From Sphingobium sp. 66-54 (GTDB lineage Bacteria; Pseudomonadota; Alphaproteobacteria; Sphingomonadales; Sphingomonadaceae): DNA of 64,000 nucleotides. This document shows positions 56,564 through 64,000 of the stretch, piece by piece (the first letter of the stretch is position 1; each line of letters starts with the position of its first letter). Under the pieces are notes generated by a model. That model was not told where the DNA came from and did not search any database. It was given only the letters and a program-made list of their open reading frames with translations. Position numbers and translations under genes: made by a program. The stretch is from the NCBI GenBank assembly GCA_001899715.1, contig MKWI01000016.1:310001-374000 (forward strand), written 5' to 3'.

Positions 56564-58531
56564 ATGTCAGTTTCCGAGAAGCGTCTCGCCGATACCATCC
56601 GCGTGCTGGCGATGGATGCGGTGCAGGCCGCCAACAGCGGCCATCCCGGTATGCCGATGGGCATGGCCGATGTCGCCACCGTGCTGTTCAAGGATTATCT
56701 GAAGTTCGACCCCGCCGCGCCGAAATGGGCGGACCGCGATCGCTTCGTCCTCTCCGCCGGCCACGGCTCGATGCTGCTCTACGCGCTGTTGCACCTCACT
56801 GGCTATGCCGAGCCGACCATGGCGGACATCGCCAATTTCCGCCAGCTCGGCTCGCCCTGTGCCGGCCATCCGGAGAATTTCGAGCTGCCCGGCGTCGAGG
56901 CGACCACCGGCCCGCTGGGGCAGGGGCTCGCGATGGCGGTCGGCATGGCGATGGCCGAGCGGCACCTCAATGCCACCTTCGGCGACGCGCTGGTCGATCA
57001 CCGCACCTGGGTGATCGCGGGCGACGGCTGCCTGATGGAAGGCATCAACCACGAAGCCATCGGCCTCGCCGGCCATCTTGGCCTGGGCAAGCTCAAGCTG
57101 CTGTGGGACGACAACAAGATCACCATCGACGGCGCGGTCAATCTCTCCTCCAGCGAGGATGTAAAGGCGCGTTACGCCGCCACCGGCTGGCATGTGGTGA
57201 GCTGCGACGGCCATGATTTCGCCGATATCCGCCGCGCGCTGGACGAGGCGATTGCCGATCCGCGCCCGTCGCTCATCGCCTGCGCCACCAGGATCGGGCA
57301 GGGCGCGCCCACCATGGCCGGCACCAACAAGGTGCATGGTGCGGCGCTTGGCGCGGACGAGGTGGCCGCCACGCGTATCGCGCTCGGTTGGGACCTGCCG
57401 CCGTTCGAATTGCCGGACGATGTCCGTGCGGCGTGGCTGGCGATTGGCGAGGGCAGCAAGAAGGCTCATGTCGATTGGCAGCAGCGCCTCGCAAGCCATT
57501 CCGACAAGGCGGAATTCGAGCGGCGGATGAGCGGCAAGCTACCCGCTAGCTTCTCGCTCAAGCCCTATCTCGACGGCTTGCTCGCCAACCCGCAGAAGGT
57601 GGCGACCCGCAAGGCCAGCGAAATGGCGCTGGACGCGATCAATCCGCAACTGCCGGAGACGGTCGGCGGCTCGGCCGATCTCACCGGCTCGAACAACACC
57701 AAGTCGAAGGACCAGAAGGTCGCGTTCAGCCGCGCGGATTATGCCGGCCGTTACGTCTATTACGGCATCCGCGAGTTCGGCATGGCCGCCGCGATGAACG
57801 GCATGGCGCTGCACGGCGGCGTCATTCCCTATGGCGGCACCTTTCTGGTGTTCTCGGACTATTGCCGCAATGCGATCCGCATGTCCGCCATCCAGAAGCT
57901 GCGCGTCGTCTATGTGATGACGCACGACAGCATCGGGCTGGGCGAGGACGGGCCGACGCATCAGCCCATCGAGCATGTCATGGCGCTGCGGATGATCCCG
58001 AATGTGGAAGTTTTCCGCCCCTGCGACACCATCGAGACCGCCGAATGCTGGCAACTCGCGCTGGAGAATGAGCACACGCCCTCCGTGCTCGCGCTCAGCC
58101 GGCAGAACCTGCCGCAACTGCGCACCGACGCGGCGGAGAATCGCTCGGCGCGCGGTGGCTATACGCTAGTGGACAGCGGCAAGCCGGCGCGCGTGGTGCT
58201 GATCGCCACCGGATCGGAAGTGGAGATCGCGGTCAAGACCGCCGAGCTGCTTGCCGGCAAGGGCATCGCGGCCAATGTCGTCTCCATGCCCAGCCTGACG
58301 CGTTTTCGCGCGCAGGACGCGGCCTATCGCGCCGCCGTGCTGCCCGCCGATGCGCTCAAGGTCTCCATCGAGGCCGGCACCACCTTCGGGTGGGAGGCGC
58401 TCACCGGGGCGGACGGTATCAATGTCGGCATCGACAGCTTCGGCCTCTCGGCGCCGGCACCGGCGCTCTACACGCATTTCGGTTTGGACGCGGAGGCAAT
58501 CGCATCGCGGGTCGTTGCGGCCCTCAACTGA
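56564..58531 (+). CDS. tkt: Transketolase
   Basis: Transketolase moves two-carbon units in the non-oxidative pentose phosphate pathway using thiamine diphosphate. The 655-residue protein has the G-H-P-G-M-P-M-G opening motif near residue 26, the thiamine diphosphate block G-D-G-C-L-M-E-G near residue 152, and the transketolase signature G-E-D-G-P-T-H-Q-P near residue 460. It is normal length. It is the first gene of tkt-gap-pgk-fba, an order common in alphaproteobacteria. There is 21 bp between tkt and gap. No thiamine regulatory element is needed for this gene. Confidence 0.96.
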   Translation: MSVSEKRLADTIRVLAMDAVQAANSGHPGMPMGMADVATVLFKDYLKFDPAAPKWADRDRFVLSAGHGSMLLYALLHLTGYAEPTMADIANFRQLGSPCAGHPENFELPGVEATTGPLGQGLAMAVGMAMAERHLNATFGDALVDHRTWVIAGDGCLMEGINHEAIGLAGHLGLGKLKLLWDDNKITIDGAVNLSSSEDVKARYAATGWHVVSCDGHDFADIRRALDEAIADPRPSLIACATRIGQGAPTMAGTNKVHGAALGADEVAATRIALGWDLPPFELPDDVRAAWLAIGEGSKKAHVDWQQRLASHSDKAEFERRMSGKLPASFSLKPYLDGLLANPQKVATRKASEMALDAINPQLPETVGGSADLTGSNNTKSKDQKVAFSRADYAGRYVYYGIREFGMAAAMNGMALHGGVIPYGGTFLVFSDYCRNAIRMSAIQKLRVVYVMTHDSIGLGEDGPTHQPIEHVMALRMIPNVEVFRPCDTIETAECWQLALENEHTPSVLALSRQNLPQLRTDAAENRSARGGYTLVDSGKPARVVLIATGSEVEIAVKTAELLAGKGIAANVVSMPSLTRFRAQDAAYRAAVLPADALKVSIEAGTTFGWEALTGADGINVGIDSFGLSAPAPALYTHFGLDAEAIASRVVAALN

Positions 58532-58552
58532 CTCAGGAAGGAGTTTTCGACC

Positions 58553-59560
<1,008 letters not shown>

Positions 59561-59644
59561 CCCTGACCCGGCCGGCCGTTCCGTCCTCGCGGCGGCGGCC
59601 GGCCCGCTCCACGCCCGCACCCGGACGCAAAAGGATGAACAGCG

Positions 59645-60850
59645 GTGGCTAAACCCTTCAAGACGCTCGACGATATGGGCGATATCGCCGGCAAGGCCGT
59701 GCTGGTCCGCGAGGATCTGAACGTGCCCATGCAGGAGGGGGCGATTACCGACGACACGCGGCTGCGAGCGGCGCTGCCGACCATCCTGGAGCTGGCGGAC
59801 AAGGGCGCCAAGGTGCTCATCCTCGCCCATTTCGGTCGGCCGAAGGGGCGCAAGTCGCCCGATCTCTCGCTCTCGCTGGTGACGCGCGCGCTCAGCCTGC
59901 TGCTCAAGCGCGACGTGCAGTTCATCCCCGATTGCCAGGGCGAGGCGGCCGCTGCCGGCATCGCCGTGATGCGGCCGGGCGACATCGCCCTGCTGGAGAA
60001 CACCCGATTCCACCCCGGCGAGGAGAAGAACGACCCCGCGCTGGCCGATGCTATGGCTGCGTTGGCGGACCTTTACGTCAATGATGCATTCTCCGCCGCG
60101 CACCGCGCCCATGCCTCCACCGAGGGGGTGGCGCACCGGCTGCCCGCCTTCGCCGGCCGCTCGATGGAGCGCGAGCTGGATGCGCTGGAGGCCGCGCTCG
60201 GCATGCCGCAAAAGCCCGTGGCGGCGGTGGTCGGCGGCGCCAAAGTCTCGACCAAGCTCGCCGTGCTGGAGCATCTTCTCGCCAAGGTGGATCATCTCAT
60301 CATCGGCGGCGGCATGGCCAACACCTTCCTCGCCGCGCGCGGGGTTCCGGTCGGCAAGTCGCTGTGCGAGCGCGACCTCATCCCCACCGCCGAGGAGATT
60401 TTCGACAAGGCGGAGGGCGCCGGCTGCACCATCCATCTGCCTTATGACGTGGCGGTGGCGAAGGAATTCGCGGCCAACCCGCCCTCCTATCGCTTGTGCA
60501 ATGTCAACGAGGTCGCCGACGACGAGATGATCCTCGATGTCGGCCCGGCGGCGGTGGAGGCGCTGGGCGACGTGCTCAAGACCTGCCGCACTTTGGTCTG
60601 GAACGGCCCGCTCGGCGCGTTCGAGCTGCCGCCCTTCGACACCGCGACGGTGGCGCTGGCCCGCACGGCGGCGGCGCTCACCGCCGAGGGGTCGCTGGTC
60701 TCGGTGGCGGGCGGGGGCGATACCGTCGCGGCGCTCAACCATGCCGGCGTGGCGGCGGATTTCTCTTTCGTTTCCACGGCCGGCGGCGCCTTCCTCGAAT
60801 GGATGGAGGGCAAGCGCCTCCCCGGCGTCGCGGCGCTGATGGCCCCCTGA
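59645..60850 (+). CDS. pgk: Phosphoglycerate kinase
   Basis: The enzyme transfers phosphate from 1,3-bisphosphoglycerate to ADP. The 401-residue protein opens with the substrate-binding R-E-D-L-N-V-P-M near residue 22. It has H-F-G-R-P-K-G near residue 60 and the nucleotide motifs G-G-A-K-V-S-T-K near residue 200 and G-G-G-D-T-V-A-A-L near residue 358. The start is GTG 59645, just after an AGCGG sequence. It follows gap in the glycolytic block. The usual A-x-K/N-E hinge is intact. Confidence 0.96.
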   Translation: MAKPFKTLDDMGDIAGKAVLVREDLNVPMQEGAITDDTRLRAALPTILELADKGAKVLILAHFGRPKGRKSPDLSLSLVTRALSLLLKRDVQFIPDCQGEAAAAGIAVMRPGDIALLENTRFHPGEEKNDPALADAMAALADLYVNDAFSAAHRAHASTEGVAHRLPAFAGRSMERELDALEAALGMPQKPVAAVVGGAKVSTKLAVLEHLLAKVDHLIIGGGMANTFLAARGVPVGKSLCERDLIPTAEEIFDKAEGAGCTIHLPYDVAVAKEFAANPPSYRLCNVNEVADDEMILDVGPAAVEALGDVLKTCRTLVWNGPLGAFELPPFDTATVALARTAAALTAEGSLVSVAGGGDTVAALNHAGVAADFSFVSTAGGAFLEWMEGKRLPGVAALMAP

Positions 60851-61129
60851 ATCGCGCGCTTCGGCGAGGGTAGGGCGGGTCTGTTCGCTTGCCTGTTCGG
60901 AGCCAGCCCGCCCCAATTCTGCCGGCCGCGCCAACAGCACGTCGCCACGAGAGAATGGACAAAGTCATCGCCGCTTCGAGGCGTGCCATTTTCGGCATGA
61001 ATTGCCGCGCGCAGCTTTGGTTAGCTCCCTTGCTTTTTGATCCGGGACCGCTGATGAGGCCCCTTATCCGGCCCGCTTCCGGGCCTTTGTTCGCCGCGCA
61101 ACATTGTTGCCGACAGGGAAAGGAACGCC

Positions 61130-62029
61130 ATGCAGACCGCTGACATGACCGCACGGATGGCCTCGGGCCACGGTTTCATCGCCGCGCTCGACCAGAGCGG
61201 CGGGTCGACGCCCAAGGCCCTCAAGGGCTACGGCATCGAGGAGAATGCCTACGCCAACGATGAGGAGATGTTCGCCCTCATCCACCAGATGCGGTCGCGG
61301 ATCATCACATCGTCCGCCTTCACCGGGGACAAGGTGCTGGGCGCCATCCTGTTCGAGCGGACGATGGATGGCGAGATCGCCGGTCGTCCGGTGCCGGCGG
61401 TGCTGGCCGAGCGTGGCGTCGTCCCCTTCATCAAGATCGACAAGGGGCTGGAGGATGAGGCGGACGGCGTCCAGCTCATGAAGCCCATGCCGGGTCTCGA
61501 TGTGCTGCTCCAGCGCGCGAAGGGCTTGGGCATGTACGGCACCAAGGAGCGCTCGGTGGTGCAGCAGGCCAACCGCGCCGGCATCGCCGCCATCGTTGCG
61601 CAGCAGGTCGAGGTCGGCCGGCAGGTGCTCGCCGCCGGGCTGATGCCGATCCTGGAGCCGGAGGTGAACATCAAGAGCGCCGACCGCGCCCGGTCCGACC
61701 AGATCCTGCTGGAGGAGCTGCACAAGGCGCTCGACGCGATGCCGGGCGACGACAAGGTCATGCTCAAGCTCAGCATCCCCGCGCAGGCTGGGCTGTTCGA
61801 TCCGCTGGTCGACCATCCGCGCGTGCTGCGCGTGGTGGCGCTCTCGGGCGGCTACTCGCGCCCGGAAGCCTGCCGCGAGCTGGCCCGCAACCGCGGCATG
61901 ATCGCCAGCTTCAGCCGCGCGTTGCTGGAGGACCTGCGCCACCAGATGGATGACGCGGCCTTCAACGCCGCGCTCGCCGGCGCGATCGACGAGATCTACA
62001 CGGCCTCCACGAACAAGGTCGCGGCCTGA
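61130..62029 (+). CDS. fba: Fructose-bisphosphate aldolase, class I
   Basis: The enzyme cleaves fructose 1,6-bisphosphate to two trioses through a Schiff-base lysine, with no metal. The 299-residue TIM barrel has the class I strings A-A-L-D-Q-S-G-G-S-T near residue 19, P-I-L-E-P-E-V-N-I near residue 178, and V-M-L-K-L-S-I-P near residue 210, whose lysine is the probable Schiff-base residue. Class I aldolases are less usual in bacteria than class II. It has AGGGAAAGGA upstream and is the last of the glycolytic block, separated from pgk by 279 bases. Confidence 0.94.
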   Translation: MQTADMTARMASGHGFIAALDQSGGSTPKALKGYGIEENAYANDEEMFALIHQMRSRIITSSAFTGDKVLGAILFERTMDGEIAGRPVPAVLAERGVVPFIKIDKGLEDEADGVQLMKPMPGLDVLLQRAKGLGMYGTKERSVVQQANRAGIAAIVAQQVEVGRQVLAAGLMPILEPEVNIKSADRARSDQILLEELHKALDAMPGDDKVMLKLSIPAQAGLFDPLVDHPRVLRVVALSGGYSRPEACRELARNRGMIASFSRALLEDLRHQMDDAAFNAALAGAIDEIYTASTNKVAA

Positions 62030-62364
62030 ACGCGCCTCAGCTCCTTCCCCGAGCTTGCGCGGGGAGAGGGGCGACAAAGCCAGGGGAGGGGCGGCAGCGG
62101 CTTTCCCTCATTCTTCCACTCCCAGGATAAGCTTGGCGAGGGCATAGGAACCTGACGTTCCTTTGTCCTCGCCCTAAGTGTGTTCGGGCCCGTCCGTTCC
62201 GTTCCCTTGAGTTCTTTGGGCGGCGTGGATGCTGAAACGCGTTCAGCAAGACGGCGGCGCGGCGCACGGGAGGTCTGCTTCCATCACGCCCCCGGTTCCA
62301 ACCCGGCCGCCCACGCGGTAAAAGGGACGCCAGCATCCCCTCCGCCGTATCCAGGAGACTCGCC
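62030..62364. other. Intergenic stretch with two short hairpins
   Basis: This 335-base stretch between fba and the peroxidase gene has a CTCCTTCCCCG/CGGGGAGAGG inverted repeat near 62042-62070. A second hairpin at 62135-62173 has an outer stem GGCGAGG/CCTCGCC and an inner stem AGGAAC/GTTCCT. Neither is followed by a T-run. No gene is supported between them. Confidence 0.5.
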
Positions 62365-62853
62365 ATGACCGCGCTCGCCGACATTCCCCTCAAGACGATC
62401 CGGGGCGCCGATGCCTCGCTGGCCGACTATGCCGGCAAAGTGCTGCTGATCGTCAACGTCGCGTCCAAATGCGGCCTGACGCCGCAATATGAAGGGCTGG
62501 AGGAGCTTTACCGTGCCTATCGCGATCGGGGACTGGTCGTCCTCGGCTTCCCCGCCAACGAGTTCGCCGGGCAGGAACCGGGCAACAACGCCGAGATTGA
62601 GAGCTTCTGCACCACCAATTTCGGCGTGGATTTCCCGATGTTCGAGAAGATCGTCGTCAAGGGTGAGGGCATCCACCCGCTCTACACGGCACTGATCGCC
62701 CAGTCGCCGACGCCTGAGACCGAGATCGCCTGGAATTTCGAGAAATTCCTGGTCGGACGGAATGGCGCGGTCGTCGCCCGCTTCTCCCCGCGCGTCGCGC
62801 CGGACGATGCGGTGTTGGTTTCGGCGATCGAAGCGGCGCTGGCGGAGGGGTAA
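62365..62853 (+). CDS. Glutathione peroxidase-like thiol peroxidase
   Basis: The protein (162 residues) removes hydroperoxides with a thiol donor. The peroxidatic Cys36 is in N-V-A-S-K-C-G-L-T-P; the other conserved residues are Gln in F-A-G-Q-E-P-G near residue 70 and Trp/Asn in W-N-F-E-K-F-L near residue 123. A cysteine rather than selenocysteine is used, as in most bacteria; a partner thioredoxin is more likely than glutathione, but sequence does not decide. AGGAG lies eight bases before the ATG. Monocistronic. Confidence 0.93.
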   Translation: MTALADIPLKTIRGADASLADYAGKVLLIVNVASKCGLTPQYEGLEELYRAYRDRGLVVLGFPANEFAGQEPGNNAEIESFCTTNFGVDFPMFEKIVVKGEGIHPLYTALIAQSPTPETEIAWNFEKFLVGRNGAVVARFSPRVAPDDAVLVSAIEAALAEG

Positions 62854-63009
62854 GGGGCGCCGCTGGAGTGCAGGCCGCAGTGGCCCCCTACGACACCGCT
62901 CGTCCGCCCTCAGTCATGTGTGTCCGAGAAGCGCCCATGCCGCGCCCCCGATCACAAAGAGAGACTCGCGACGCTTCCGTCTCCGCGCCGACTCGATTAT
63001 GGCCGGCCC

Positions 63010-63693
63010 ATGACCGACGAAGACGCGCTTGCCCTCGATCCCGATTTCGCCCGCCGGTTCGAGCGGGACGGATCGCGCCCGCCTTGCCAGCTCTATTTGA
63101 TCTCGCCGCCGGCTATCGGGCCGGATTTCGCCGACACGCTGGCAGCCGCGCTGGATGGCGGCCCGGTCGCGGCGTTCCAGCTCCGTCTCAAGGGACTGGA
63201 CGAGCATGAGATTGCGCGCCTCGCCGAGCCTGTGCAGCGGTTGTGCGCGGCGCGTGAGGTGGCATTCATCATCAACGACAGCATCGCGCTCGCCAAGCGC
63301 CTCGGCGCGGACGGCGTGCATCTCGGGCAGGGGGATGGCGACCCGCGCGAGGCGCGCAAGATCCTCGGCGCCACGGCGCAGATCGGCGTGACCTGCCACG
63401 CCAGCCGTCATCTCGCCATGGAGGCGGGCGAGGCGGACGCGGACTATGTCGCGTTCGGCGCTTTCTTCCCCACCGCGACCAAGGCGGTGCTCCACCATGC
63501 CGAGCCGTCCATCCTGAGCTGGTGGTCCGCCCTGTTCGAACTGCCCTGCGTCGCCATCGGCGGAATCACCGCCCAGAACGGCCGCATGCTGGTGGACGCA
63601 GGCGCCGATTTCCTCGCCGTGAGTGGGGCGGTATGGGGGCATCCCGAGGGAGCGGGTGCGGGCGTAGCGGCGTTCGGTCCTATCCTCGGCTGA
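63010..63693 (+). CDS. thiE: Thiamine-phosphate synthase
   Basis: ThiE joins HMP-pyrophosphate and thiazole phosphate to form thiamine monophosphate. This 227-residue TIM-barrel has the family elements: F-Q-L-R-L-K near residue 55, F-I-I-N-D near residue 85, G-V-H-L-G-Q-G-D near residue 100, and I-G-G-I-T near residue 183. I start at ATG 63010; the frame is open 30 codons further but unlike the family. No THI-box riboswitch was seen upstream. It follows the peroxidase gene by 156 bases and needs no partner here. Confidence 0.9.
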   Translation: MTDEDALALDPDFARRFERDGSRPPCQLYLISPPAIGPDFADTLAAALDGGPVAAFQLRLKGLDEHEIARLAEPVQRLCAAREVAFIINDSIALAKRLGADGVHLGQGDGDPREARKILGATAQIGVTCHASRHLAMEAGEADADYVAFGAFFPTATKAVLHHAEPSILSWWSALFELPCVAIGGITAQNGRMLVDAGADFLAVSGAVWGHPEGAGAGVAAFGPILG

Positions 63694-63769
63694 GGAAGTG
63701 CGTTTGGGTTGTGGCGTCGGGCGCCGGCGCGCCGGAGTTAGTCAGCCCTCCACTTCATAAGCAAGCGAC

Positions 63770-63846
63770 GTGCTCCTGCGCAAGCAGGAGCCCAGGGCGA
63801 TAGGGACTTGCGGCTGGGCCCTGGACTCCTGCTTGCGCAGAAGAAC
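63770..63846. repeat. Copy of the first palindromic repeat
   Basis: The left arm 63770-63795 (GTGCTCCTGCGCAAGCAGGA..) and the right arm 63821-63846 (CTGGACTCCTGCTTGCGCAG..) face each other, with two mismatches near the right end. The spacer resembles that at 54595-54671. Confidence 0.8.
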
Positions 63847-63890
63847 AAGGGCGAGAATTCTCGTCCGATAGAGTAGCTGAGGAGCGCCCC

Positions 63891-64000
63891 TCAAACCCCA
63901 TTCTCGAACATCGAGTTGGGATTGACCGGCTCGGCTGAAAGCGCCTGCACCACGTCCCAATGCTCGACGATCTTGCCGTCCGCGATGCGGAAAATGTCCA
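63891..64000 (-). CDS. C-terminal end of a SnoaL-like (NTF2-fold) protein, cut by the window edge
   Basis: Only the last 36 residues are present. They read D-I-F-R-I-A-D-G-K-I-V-E-H-W-D-V-V-Q, the strand pattern and D-G-K-I-x-E-H-W-D signature found at the end of SnoaL-like polyketide cyclase/NTF2-fold proteins. The stop is at 63891-63893. The start and most of the gene lie past position 64000. Specific function cannot be given. Confidence 0.7.
   Translation of the reverse strand, partial: DIFRIADGKIVEHWDVVQALSAEPVNPNSMFENGV

Overview
The window is 64 kb of high-GC chromosome from an alphaproteobacterium, most likely a sphingomonad (order Sphingomonadales). This rests on gene content and order: lysC and ptsP beside a divergent ubiG, the dapF-mtaB-ftsY-ispZ operon, zapA with a 6S RNA gene and a formyl-THF cyclo-ligase next to tkt-gap-pgk-fba, a DUF2842 protein, and a dispersed palindromic repeat of the kind common in sphingomonad genomes. 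No species call is possible from sequence alone. Almost all of it is core chromosome; there is no prophage, insertion sequence, integrase or CRISPR array.

Layout. 1-6.6 kb: assimilatory nitrate/nitrite reduction operon nirB-nirD-nasA-cobA behind a leader that looks like a NasT (ANTAR) antitermination switch. 6.6-8.6 kb: decayed arylesterase fragment, FucP-type sugar transporter, tRNA-Glu. 8.7-15.2 kb: recJ, a two-gene ABC exporter, glpX and hom. 15.4-20.2 kb: a secreted unknown, a tonB-exbB-exbD-exbD energy-transduction operon with its own terminator, and a PilZ protein. 21-27.7 kb: an MsbA-like ABC exporter, PHB depolymerase, a DgcA-type racemase, a small membrane protein, an MscS channel and ubiG. 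27.8-37.7 kb: lysC, a nitronate monooxygenase-like gene, ptsP, a RodZ-like gene, cpoB, tilS and ftsH. 37.8-43.8 kb: DUF3800 gene, a perfect 32-bp-arm palindrome, rpoZ, a phospholipase D-family gene, a methyltransferase, an ABM-fold gene and a DEAD-box helicase. 43.8-47.5 kb: dapF-mtaB-ftsY-ispZ on the minus strand. 47.6-54.5 kb: lipoprotein, NDH-2-like/NnrS pair, YciI-like gene, tRNA-Pro, JAB-domain gene, thyA, AI-2E-type permease, tRNA-Asp. 54.7-56.3 kb: DUF2842, formyl-THF cyclo-ligase, 6S RNA, zapA and a small coiled-coil gene on the minus strand. 56.5-64 kb: tkt-gap-pgk-fba, a glutathione peroxidase, thiE and the end of a SnoaL-like gene.

How genes work together: nasA reduces nitrate to nitrite, nirBD reduces nitrite to ammonium, and cobA makes the siroheme precursor nirB needs. 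tkt, gap, pgk, fba and glpX cover lower glycolysis, gluconeogenesis and the non-oxidative pentose phosphate branch. lysC, hom and dapF lie on the aspartate family pathway. The least ordinary signals are regulatory and structural: the nir leader, a probable 6S RNA gene, two palindromic repeat families and a dyad upstream of phaZ. I found no convincing undescribed multi-gene system.
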